From assembly GCA_963669155.1 (NCBI GenBank), contig OZ022597.1, positions 12,153,946 through 12,217,945 on the forward strand: 64,000 bases of DNA, read 5' to 3'. The DNA is from Arbacia lixula. Lineage: Eukaryota > Echinodermata > Echinoidea > Arbacioida > Arbaciidae. Position 1 is the stretch's first letter. Each line of letters begins with the position of its first letter. Below, piece after piece: positions 35,629 to 46,133 of this stretch. The position numbers were made by a program, and so were the translations under genes. The notes beneath the pieces were generated by a model. The model had not been told where the DNA came from. It did no database searches and saw only the letters and a list, made by a program, of their open reading frames with translations.

Positions 35629-35828
35629 NNNNNNNNNNNNNNNNNNNNNNNNNNNNNNNNNNNNNNNNNNNNNNNNNNNNNNNNNNNNNNNNNNNNNNNN
35701 NNNNNNNNNNNNNNNNNNNNNNNNNNNNNNNNNNNNNNNNNNNNNNNNNNNNNNNNNNNNNNNNNNNNNNNNNNNNNNNNNNNNNNNNNNNNNNNNNNNN
35801 NNNNNNNNNNNNNNNNNNNNNNNNNNNN
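35629..35828. other. assembly gap, 200 N
   Basis: Exactly 200 ambiguous bases, a conventional placeholder; the true length is unknown. It cuts the TTAA-family element that starts at 35601. Frames that cross it are meaningless. Confidence 1.
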
Positions 35829-37323
35829 CAGCTCCGTTAAGAATGTGTTAAGTAGTTCTCAGACATGAGTGCATTCCTGTGTGGTTCATGTCCCCTTCCG
35901 CCGTCTCCTATCTCCCTATGTGCCCCCTTCCCTCTCCCTTTCTATGCCGTTACCCCTCTCGCTGTATGTATACGTACCTGGTTTACCCCCCGACCCCCAC
36001 CCCCACCCCCCCCCCCCCCCCCCCATCAGCCCCACCACTACCCACACACACACCCTTTCTATGGTTAAACGCGTATTCTCTTCTTTATTTCTCCTGTTTA
36101 CGCAGACTGTTCACCGGTGACATATGAAGAAGGGTCTGGACCTGCACTGGTGTGTGCACATTGTATGCGTGTAAATGTGTTTATGTCATGCTGGTATGTC
36201 TGTCTGTCTGTCTGTGTAAGTGTGTGTTGGTGTGGGTGGATGCGCATGTGCGTAATTGTCGTCGTACATTTCGTGCTATTTTACATAAACACGAGTCGTC
36301 CGAAACATAAAGCCCGTATCGAACGCTGGCGGGGGCAATACGGTTATGAACGTAGACTATGGTCGGTTCGTTTCAAACGTAAAGAAGGATACCTTTTTAC
36401 TTATCCTGAAAATGTTCGTGAAGCTATGACTTAGAAACTTCGGTCACATTGTAGTTAGGGTATACTGCTGATCCCTGCCGAGTTTCATGACTTTTTCAAA
36501 TGTGACAGTCTGTCTTTAACATGCTTAATCCTCTTTTCCTTGGTATTTATCCGTGGTGGTCATTTGGTCAACGCAGGCCGGACGTAGCCTTAAGCCAGCC
36601 TCCATATAGTTACACATAAATCCTAGAAGATCGGTAGTGCGAGGTTACGTTAGGTCAATAGTAAACAAATATAGACTGCTCCAAAGGGGGCATGGTTAAA
36701 ACTATTGCTCAAAGTAATGATTATGTCGTTATGAAGCATACAATAGATAAAATAAACTATTGGTACGTCAATTCTGTTAAGACATTTCGAAAGGCCAGCT
36801 AAGATATAGATATGTATCCGAATCCCCTCCGTTACTCTAAAGGTTGTTATCTTAAAAGACGTCGGTCTACCAAGTACAAAAATTGTGATGAATAGGTTTA
36901 AAGGTTTAAACTGCTTTATACAACATAGTAAGACGCACTTCTTTAGCTAATGGATACCGCCCAACTTCCACAGATTCCCACGCAAACCCATTTAACAGTT
37001 TCTCGTTAATCGCATCTATTGATAAGCATCGTGGTAAAATAGTTGCCCTTGCATCCATCTTCCAACGTAACTGGCATTTCGGGAATGGGACTATTTTTTA
37101 AATTTCGGAAATCAGCAGCGAAAATCTAACATTTAGGATGTAGTAGGATTAAGGGACGGTAGAGGAGAGGAACGAGGGGAGGAGAGAGCGTGAGGGGATA
37201 GAGAGGGGGGTATAACATGCAGAAAGATATGGAGAGACAGAGAGGGGTGGAGAGAGGGGGAGTGATAGACAGACACATGGGGAAGAGAGAGAGAGAGAGG
37301 GGGGAGATATAGAGAGGTATATA

Positions 37324-37379
<56 letters not shown>

Positions 37380-38235
37380 AAGAGAAAGAAGTAAAGACAG
37401 CAAAAATGAATGGATTTCCATGTACCCATTTCCAGTTATTAAGAAAGGTTTGAGTTTCTATTGCAAAACCATAAATGTGCAGTCACTGTATCTAAAATCT
37501 AAACTGTATTTGAATCTAAACATGGGTATTTTGCAAGTTTTGTTTTCAATGTAATATCAAGCTGTGTATGGAAATTTTATGTTAAACTTGTATACATGTC
37601 AGGATTGTACATCAAACCTAATTCATCCTTCGGGCTGCGATGTGTTTTTTTTTTCAATAAAACCTTTTAAATTCAAATCAAAAATTCAATTGGAGAGAGC
37701 ATGCATACTACTATGTTCCAGTTGAATATCAATGGGGCGAGAGAGTATATGGCGAGGAGGGAGACGGGAAAAATACTGTGGTACAGTGAGTTTGACAGAT
37801 ACATGGATCCGATCATAACCTGAAGCCACTGGTAACAGAAAATGTTCCAAAATAATCGAGAATTCTAGTGAACGGAAGTGGTCATCCGGTCAGTGAAACA
37901 CTCACTCGAGGTGGGAGAGGATTCCAACGGCTCCCTGGTCATCCGAACTGAGACTTTTAATTACATTATCACATTTACAGTCTGCTTACCAGCGCTTACT
38001 TTGTCTCACACATTAAGTCAATTGGCTCGGTATATGAATTGTGAATTAACTTGATATTCAAACAACAGTTGTTGTAATGATAATATCGACATTGATATGA
38101 TGGTTTTATTAACAATAACACATAAACAAATTCTTGCATTGTCATAACCGTATTTTTTTTGTAATCATCGCCCATGCAGACTGGATAAATGATAACACTG
38201 TACAAGGAGAGAGAACGATACCATACTTTTAAGGG
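35829..38235. other. gene-free stretch with C-run and purine tract
   Basis: A C-rich run lies at 35986-36024. A GA/GGGG purine tract with short TA inserts lies at 37165-37386. The 105-aa frame at 36117-36434 is Cys/Val-rich over a GT-rich repeat and is not believed. Nothing else is recognised. Confidence 0.5.
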
Positions 38236-39938
38236 ATGGCTCACCCTGGTGATGCTAAAACTATCTTCTCCACTCTCGATGGTCTTCTTAACAGGGACAA
38301 GAAACTACTTCCAAGTAAGAATTGTTCTCCTGTGTCCTTGGTATCAAGATTTAGAGAACTCTTTGTTGAGAAGATTGTTAGGATTCGTGAGAGCCTAGAC
38401 AGTACCAATAATCAGGAACTTGATCAATGTCCTCAGAGTGACAATACATGCTCTTTCTCTGCCTTTGATGTTATCTCTGAAGAAAATTTAAAGATTATCA
38501 TCACTAAAATGTCTAATGCTTCTTGCTCGTTGGACGTTGAACCAACATGGCATTTAAAGAAATATGTTTTGTATCATATCTCGGCTCTCATCAAGGTGGT
38601 CAATTCCTCTTTACAATCAGGAGTTTTTCCAGTAGCATGTCACCAGGCCTTAATCACACCTGTGCTTAAGAAAACTACACTAGATTATCAAGATCTGAAA
38701 AATTATAGACCTGTCAGTAATTTAAGTTTTATAGCTAAAGTTATTGAGAAAGCTGCAGCGTCTCAATTGGTTGAATACCTCACCACTAACAACTTATATG
38801 ATCCTATGCAATCAGCCTATCGAATGAATTTTAGTACTGAAACTGCTCTTCTAAAGCTTCAAAATGACACATTATCTTATTTCGACCAACGAAAGGCGGT
38901 TTTTCTTGTGCTTCTGGATCTGAGTGCAGCCTTTGACACGGTTGACCACAAGATCTTGGTAAAACGACTTGAATCAAATTTGAAGGTGTCAAATGTTGCT
39001 CTGCAATGGTTGCACTCATATCTCACTGGCTGGACATCTCGTGTTAAAATATCAGAGCAAGTTTCAGCTCCTTGGACTTGCGAATACGGTGTCCCCCAAG
39101 GGTCTGTTATGGGCCCTATACTCTTCAATGTTTATATCACTCCTGTGTCAACTATAATTCGTAAGCACAATCTTTTCTATCTTATCTATGCCGATGATAT
39201 TCAACTATATGATGCGTTTGATCCTCGTTCACCATTAAGTATGCAAGAAGTGTTAGAAAGAATTTCGTTATGTATTGCTGAGATAAACACGTGGATGACT
39301 TCAAATTTCCTCAAACTAAATGTTTCTAAAACTGAATTCACTATACTATGTCGGAAAAACCAATTCAATGAAAATCTATCCAACGTAAAACTCAATGTAT
39401 GTGATAATGAAATTGCACTATCCTCTAAAGTTAAAAATCTTGGCATATGTATTGACTCGTGCTTTACACTCTCATCTCACGTCAGTAATACTGTACGTAC
39501 CTGTAATTTCCATCTTAAGAATCTGTGGCGCATTAGAAGATTTATCAATGAAAAAACTTGCCATCATGCAGTTAGGGCACTTGTACTTTCTCGACTTGAC
39601 TATTGTAACAGTCTCCTTTGATTAGGGAACTCCATTGGCTCCCTTTTTCTCAACGTGTCAAGTTCAAACTTTGTCTGTACATTTATAAATTGATTAACAG
39701 TACTGGTCCTTCATATCTTGTAAACACAATTGCTCATTACACACCTGCTCGTAATCTACGTTCCCTAAATGATACCACCAAACTTGTTATTCCGAGAACA
39801 AACCTCTCCATAGCAGAAAAACGTTTTAGTATAGCTGGATCTAGAGTTTGGAATACACTCCCCTCTTCCATCCGAACAACACCGACCATATCAACTTTCA
39901 AACGACAACTCGAGTCATATCTTTTTCCAAATATCTAG
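38236..39938 (+). pseudogene. reverse transcriptase of the CR1/L2-like element, frame-broken
   Basis: The first frame (38236-39621, 461 codons) carries the RT core in order: DLKNYRPVSNLSF, DLSAAFDTVDH (catalytic Asp228), GVPQGSVMGPILF and YADD (318-321). It then has the WMTSNFLKLNVSKTE block typical of CR1/L2-type RTs and ends at RLDYCNSLL. The second frame (to 39938) resumes at RELHWLPFSQRVKFKL and has the usual thumb/C-terminal region with WNTLPSSIR and a final FKRQLESYLF. Related elements have some 40 residues between CNSLL and LHWLP; here they are deleted and the frame is shifted, so the copy is inactive. Apart from this break the frame is long and clean, so the insertion seems relatively young. 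Confidence 0.85.
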
Positions 39939-40022
39939 TTTTATATTTTCAATTATTTAATGTGTATTTGTTTTGATGATTTTTGCTATCACTATTTGGT
40001 TTGACTTGGCTAACCCATCTGG

Positions 40023-40131
40023 GGCCTGGTGGCCTCAAGTACTATACTAGAGCTTCTGTGAATAATGTGCTGACCGGGCTTGTCCCTTAAATTGTTGGTG
40101 AACGAAGCAGCAAGCAAGAGGCCACCAGGCC
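40023..40131 (+). other. 14-bp stem with 81-nt loop in the retrotransposon 3' UTR
   Basis: GGCCTGGTGGCCTC (40023-40036) and its perfect reverse complement GAGGCCACCAGGCC (40118-40131) frame an 81-nt loop in the element's 3' UTR. Non-LTR reverse transcriptases recognise 3' RNA structure, so a role as an RT recognition element is possible but inferred. Confidence 0.7.
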
Positions 40132-40330
40132 TCATCTGGCACAGTTGAGAACTCCAATGGTTGATGCAATTTAATATATATATTTATATTTTATATCTGA
40201 TTGTAAGCGCTGTGATACTTTTTGTGTATAGCGCAGATAAATAACCGTTATTATTATCATTATTATTATTATTATTATGAGTTGGTTTAAAAAAAAACAA
40301 CATGAAAAAAAAACATACTAGTGGCGGTCT

Positions 40331-40744
40331 AACTAAAATCCGTCAAAGGATAAGAAAGTAATGATCTTTTGAAATTTCAATTTTAAGACGTCACGTGCGA
40401 GGTGCTCACCCATATGTTGTCGGTTGTCGGTTGAGTACAGAATAACAATATTGCTATTTTTCTGTTTTTGAAAACGAAACGTTTTTTTTCATACATGTAT
40501 GTGTGTAAAAACGTCTTTCTAATGATACAACAAGTGCACAGGTGAAAGGATACATATCTTTTTGAGAAAATTGACATTTTCAAAATAAATTGTTCACCAT
40601 ATACGGAAGAGCACCTCGCACACAAAATTAAAACTTTAAAAGATCATAACTTTCTTATCCTTTGACGAATATTCATCAAACCTCCACTAATATGTCTGCT
40701 CTTATTGAAACCAACCTAATTTCAGAGTGAACTATTACTTTAAA
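40331..40744 (+). mobile_element. MITE family P2, near-complete copy
   Basis: The outer left end is missing. The left arm starts at AAATCCGTCAAAGGATAAG and contains GACGTCACGTGCGAGGTGCT. The centre has TGTAAAAACGTCTTTCTAAT. The right arm ends in CAGAGTGAACTATTACTTTA. It lies 50 bp beyond the retrotransposon tail. Confidence 0.8.
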
Positions 40745-41030
40745 GAGCACGTTTTCTTGAAGGCCATATGGCTTTTGACGTCTTTAGGGACATGTTTGAC
40801 TGTATTTATACATTATCTGATAGTATTGGCAAGCATTCGGAGAAAAAAAGATAACCCAAACAGGAAGAACAGGAGAGGTACAGGTGGGTGAATTATCAGC
40901 TAAATATCATGTAAAACGGGGATAACATCGAGATCTGAGATAACAAATTAGCCTCAGGGTTACACATGATTTCATGGAACCCTTGCCTGAACCTCAGTAT
41001 GTAAACTACCGTATGACAAATGCAGTCTTT

Positions 41031-41242
41031 AATAACTTCCAGGGTAACCATCAAGGTTACGACAAACGTGGTGTCAATTCCAAACATCGGAGGCCCATAC
41101 TTTCCAAACTAATCACCTGCTAATATCTTGGTGTATCGAGATCTCTGTTTTTTAAAGGCTGTATCATGTACCTTAATGTTCTATCATTGTAATGTACACT
41201 TTCTAAATGTTATTTTCATTCAAATTCATAGTATGTTCATCA
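41031..41242 (-). repeat. 210-bp inverted-repeat partner, right copy (empty site)
   Basis: Reverse complement of 35393-35602 with roughly 10% differences by eye. Here the sequence continues without interruption across TTAA (41029-41032), the point at which the left copy is broken by a short TTAA element. Confidence 0.8.
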
Positions 41243-44200
41243 ATGTTTGTTACTACTGCACTTGGTTACAATCATGGACATGCGGCAGAACAGCCACTGG
41301 TTGAGGCACATGCATTCTTTCTTTTTAACTGTGGATACAGGAAAATGAAATGAATGAAACGATTTTCATCTCTCGAGTTCCTCAAGAAAGAGGCCGTCCG
41401 TTTATGCATTTCTTCTGATGATACTAAGAGATATGGGCAACTCACTTAGCAGAGGGTAGCGCTGATTGGCACGATATGTTGTGAAGACCTCATCACCACT
41501 CTGTAGCGCCACCTTAACAAAATAAAGAAAGCCTAGATGCCTAATATTTCCCACCTTGTTTCATTAAAAAAAAATCGACGATTTTTTGTGGAGCTTGCGT
41601 CATCCATCGTTACTACATACCGGTATGAATGGCAGTCGACACCGTTGAGCCGCAAAGTTAGTACTAGATTTATATTCTTAGGAAGAATTTACGATTTGAC
41701 TCAAGTTTGGACTTAAGTCACTGACGTTCCACAACTGTAATTAGATTATTGTCACATTTTTTGTCCCCCGTTAGTTTTCAGAATATCAACCGGCTTATCT
41801 AAGAAAGTTTTGGGTTTAGGTTTATTTTAGAATGCCTCTTAATCTTCAAAAAACTGAATGTAATTACGAGTTTGAGTGATGAACTAGTGTCTTAAATAAT
41901 CTTGCAGTTCTTCTAGGCCTGAAAGATAAGCGGGCTTCGAAGAGTCAAAGAGATTATCTGAGAAGTGCATCATGTGGTATTCCCTTTGTTGTATTCCTTT
42001 TTATTACAAGCATCCTACTCGCACTTGCTATTGTGCTCTCATGATAGGCGCATAACAGAGATGATTGGGACAGAATAATCGCGCATGTCATATAGATAAC
42101 GGTACCAAGAGAAAATGAAGAATGTACGTCTTTAGTTTAGATCATGTAGTGATAAGCCGTTTTCGCAATATATTCACATTCTTCCTTTACTACCTAATGA
42201 CGTGTTATTACATTCATGTGTATTTCGTGATTCAGTCTCAATTAATGGAACGCACTTTAACTATGTTAATTGTTACTACTCGGAGTAAACCCAAACAAGC
42301 TTTAGGGTTATTAGTAGTAATGTATTGTTTGAAGGATGTGAATATAATTTGCATACATAACGAGAATGGTCTATTTTTACGTCGCTAATGTTATCATGCG
42401 GCCCCAATAAAAAAAATCAGTCTCTGTTGTGATCATGCTAATATGAGTCTTCAACATAGCTGAAACATGATTCAAGCACCATGAACAATCAATCTTGACA
42501 TTTTGAGGCGTGCAAACAATAAGAGCGGTCCTAATTACAATTGAGGGCGACAAAAGAAAGACGATTTTCATTGCGTGAGAAATGAGATTCTGAACAGATG
42601 AGCTGCATAATCGCAAAGATGCACTTATATTTAAGTTTTTAACTTGATTATCAATGTCAACCGTGTGTGTCTGTTAACATCTGCTTCAATGAAAGAGGGG
42701 CCTCAAGGAGACACCATCATTGCACCGCAGAATATGGATCTTCCTCCTTCCATGTAATCAGAAAAATTCGGACATTCAATATATGGGTATAACGCAAAAA
42801 TAGCACATAAAGTGTTAAATCTTCGTCTTCATAACAGTCCCTGTGTCTCAAGGTTATCATCAGCAATACGCTGAACTTCACCTAGATCATGGTTGGTCCT
42901 GACAGCATCGTAGGGAAGTTCCGTTTGTCATATGTCTTTTGTGATTGAAATAGACAGTCTCGCAGAGATGTACCGGTGAAATGATTGCATATTTGTTCCA
43001 CTCATCGACAATCTATGACAGAGATCAAGGGAAGGCACGTAGCCAATTTGGGCTTAACATTCGACCCAGCCTGTGAGGTTTCAGCAGACATGACAGAATC
43101 AGAGGTAAGATGATGGTAGCACACAGATGTGGGGAATGTTTCTTGTTGCGTTTATTTTTGTCTTTATACTGTTCTGAGATAGAGCTTTGCCAAATCTTCG
43201 TCCTGACTTGAAAATAATCTCGATGGATCGCGACTTGATTTGCAATTGATATCAATCGTAACTTTGTGTGATAGAGGTACGCGCTTAGACTTGCGATCAA
43301 TTCGGATCAGTCGCAAATCTTTATAAGACGGGGGCCTAGAATTTCTAAGGTATTTAGGGCGAAGACGAAACGGCTCATTATCATCCTAAAACTCCAATGA
43401 CGCAGGTCGATAATTCCTGTCTCGTGGCTTATGGGTGTGAGACAAACAAAACAACGCAATACCGCATGATTTGGCTTAATTTGTCCACATCCACGACTTT
43501 AACATGTGATGCTTCTAACCCTCCTAGTAACATAGCACTGTGGGACATGGCTGTATTTCTGGCGAAACAACAACATAACGACACATTAAGGGCTGATAGT
43601 GTATAAGTTACTCGTGTCAATCTGGAATACCCCTGGTGCATATCATGAGACATTCCTGTAGAAGATCTCTTAATCATGTCAATTGCGATCCCGCACGGGC
43701 TTCTGAAACGTCACTCAGAGGATGTGCGTACGACCCGTCCCTGAGAAAGAAAAAAAAACTTGGAACACGTTGCTTCGTCTTCTTTCCTTAATTCGATTAA
43801 TCTTAGGACAACAATTGACAGGAATCATTTGTAACCCGGAGAAGTTACCCACTTACGACAAAACAAAAGGGATTAAAAAGAGGGGGGCCCTCTGACGGGT
43901 GAAGTTTTGACCTTCTTGTATATCCGTGAAATGATTCATTCGTTGTCAACCGGGTCTGTTCTCATAATGATTGTTTCCCCGTCTCACTCAGGGTGCGCAT
44001 ATCGCCCACGTTACTGAAGCCATTGCGGAGCAATCCCCCGACGACGGACGGCCTCGTTAGCCGCTCAATTCAGTGCTAATGGGTACGCGCCCCGTGAAAT
44101 CACAAAGGGATACGCGCAAATGTGATTACTAATCTCCGTGCACCGTATTAAGCCTTGGGAGTGTGACAGGAGTGCCGGAGAAGGTCGTGAAAAAGAGGAA

Positions 44201-44714
44201 ATGTGTCGTAACGATCCGAGGAAGGGTAAGACAGATAGAAACGTCCACTCCCCACCCCACGCTCCATCCCCCGCCCCTTCACCCACACACCCACACCCAC
44301 ACCCACATACCCACACACTCCACCCCTTCGATCCACTATTACTCTCAGTACCATCAATACACGGAACGCGTAATAAGTCAATGTGCCTCTCTTGGCTTAA
44401 TATTGACAGGGTTAATCAGATAAACACTCCAATATTAAAGAATCTATTGTACATCTATTTTCATTCATATCAGTCCCATTTCATCAATAAAACTATGGAC
44501 TATGGACAATTAGAATTGTATATCATCGATATTTTCTCAAATCCATGCTCACCAGCATGGGCTGCCGGATTTTGGAAAGTAATTAACTTTAAAACTGTAT
44601 CGAGTTCCTACTGCTTTCTTCTTAAAAAGCCTGGCCGATACCTGCGAATGTAAAACAAGAATCGAAATACTGATTCAAGTCATAATAATTATACATGTAT
44701 TAACAAAAGCGAAC
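41243..44714. other. gene-free spacer with one dispersed-repeat fragment
   Basis: 42155-42375 matches the 5' part of repeat D (29425-29595). CCCACA-rich DNA lies at 44277-44322. A TTAA-family fragment (CAAAAATAGCACATAAAG) lies near 42800. The remaining frames have no family resemblance. Confidence 0.5.
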
Positions 44715-44727
44715 GGGAGAGAGAGAA

Positions 44728-44801
<74 letters not shown>

Positions 44802-44803
44802 GG
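44715..44803. repeat. (GA)n microsatellite
   Basis: About 42 GA units with single-base interruptions, 0.9 kb upstream of the plus-strand lectin gene. Confidence 0.95.
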
Positions 44804-45471
44804 AAGGAAAACCTGAGAGAACGGATACGCTGTACTTGCATCTAGGGGAGGGCAGATGACGCCTGAAGATAAAATATGATTATCCCTTATAAAAATCGAT
44901 CTCTTACCGCTTCGTTTTATGATGGAGGGAGGATTCTGAGGTACGAAAACTAAAGGGAGTTCAATGTCATAGTAATTGGCACAGTAAATGTCACATGACC
45001 AATTAATGATGTACATTTAATTCATATCATAGCAAGAACAGATGTCGGGACTGACCAGTAAATCGCGTCAAAACAAAACGACATATTTCCAAAGCGGCCT
45101 ACATTCAAGGTGAAGTGAAATGGGTGACGGTAATGTTATTAAAGTTAGAATAGTGTTAGTGTTCTCTACTGACATTTAAACTTTCCTGTGCTAGACAAAT
45201 GCTGCTATTTAGGATTTGTGTGTAATACTGGTTCCACGGCAAATCAAGAGGTGCATCAAGCAAAGAAATTCAGCGGCCCGAATCAGTAATCGAAAAAAGC
45301 AGTGGGTTCCTCTTCTTCAACTGTTGGATTAACGTCAGAAGACTTCGATGACACATTGGCTGTTTTTAGATTGCAATGATATTCGTTCCGTGAGTATTGT
45401 CTCGTACGGGCTGGCCAAGGCCTCATCGAGACCCAGAGTTGTCCCTCCCCCAGGACTGGCCCGTGGCTGGC

Positions 45472-45560
45472 ATTGGCTGCGCTGACGACGTGGTGCGTCG
45501 AGCGCGCGTTTCAAGACGCAAGGAGAAGACGGACGGACGCGCGTACCCGAGATATAAATA
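45472..45560 (+). promoter_or_regulatory. core promoter of the lectin gene: inverted CCAAT and TATA box
   Basis: TATAAATA at 45553-45560 is a strong TATA box, predicting transcription start near 45583-45592 and a 5' UTR of about 110 nt. ATTGG (an inverted CCAAT) at 45472-45476 is 80 bp upstream of it. The DNA between is CpG-rich, unlike the flanks. There is no ATG between the predicted start and 45700. Confidence 0.7.
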
Positions 45561-45699
45561 CCGCAGTGGCAGCAGTGGGAAGCTCATATTGGTGATCTAC
45601 AACGCTGGTGTAGGATCAAACAAACACTCATCCGGGGAACATCATTTGATCCAACGTCTTCTCCTCCTTAGGATTTCTGTTTACTGACTCGACTCCACG

Positions 45700-46133
45700 A
45701 TGAGGTCTTTCACTTGCATCGTGCTGTGTATCGCGGCTCTGGCCGCACAGTCCCTCGCCCAGTTTAACCCTGGTGGACGGCCCGGTGGACGGCCCGGTGG
45801 ACGGCCTGGTGCTGGACCAGGTGCCGGACCAGGCGCCGGACCAGGCGCCGGACCAGGCGCCGGACCAGGCGCTGCACCTGGCAACCCCGGTTTCGGACCA
45901 GGCGCCGGGAATCCAGGCGGCGGATGGCCCGGTAACCAACCAGGCGGCGGATGGCCCGGTAATCAACCAGGCGGCAACCCAAATTTCGGACCAGGCAGCG
46001 GCCCTGGATTTGGGCCTGGCTTTGGTGGACCTGGCTTTGGTGGACCCGGATTTGGCCCACCAATGGGTCCGGAGCCCCCAAGGACGTCAAGATGCGCCAA
46101 ATTCTGGTTGGAAGAGGGCAACAGCTGCTACAT
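45700..46133 (+). CDS. spicule-matrix-like C-type lectin, exon 1 (signal peptide and Gly/Pro repeats)
   Basis: Codes for residues 1-144 and two bases of codon 145, ending at an AT|GTAAGT donor. The ATG is the first after the TATA box, in a CCACG context. Residues 1-20 form a signal peptide (cleavage likely after SLA). A Gly/Pro-rich region follows: three GGRP units (25-36), GAGP units (37-56, encoded by a near-perfect 12-bp repeat), two GGGWPGNQP units (73-90) and GFGGP units (107-117). The start of a C-type-lectin domain comes next, with Cys132, Trp136 and Cys143. The GNQP-type repeat recalls the SM50/PM27 group of sea urchin spicule-matrix proteins, so I infer secretion by skeletogenic cells into the spicule. 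Exact orthology (SM29, SM30, PM27) cannot be assigned without alignment. Confidence 0.88.

Larger units (their letters stand above)
38236..40280 (+). mobile_element. 5'-truncated CR1/L2-like non-LTR retrotransposon
   Basis: Consists of the 3' part of a reverse-transcriptase reading frame (38236-39938), a 3' UTR of about 300 bp with a stem-loop, and a polar tail. The tail region has GTAAGCGCTGTGATAC, then GTATAGCGCAGATAAATAA, then (TTA)n at 40247-40280 instead of poly(A). This tail type is characteristic of the CR1/L2 group. The endonuclease part is missing: a stop lies in frame just before 38236. No target duplication could be recognised. Confidence 0.85.

Noticed and set aside
35546-35868. 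Open frames spanning the N run
   Set aside because: They exist only because N codons do not count as stops.
36117-36434. 105-codon frame rich in Cys and Val
   Set aside because: The Cys/Val part comes from a GT/CTGT microsatellite; the remainder has no known domain and no gene signals.
44960-45020. TAAT-rich sites upstream of the lectin gene as homeodomain (Alx1-type) binding sites
   Set aside because: AT-rich DNA produces TAAT motifs by chance. No proper inverted TAAT-ATTA pair was found close to the promoter.
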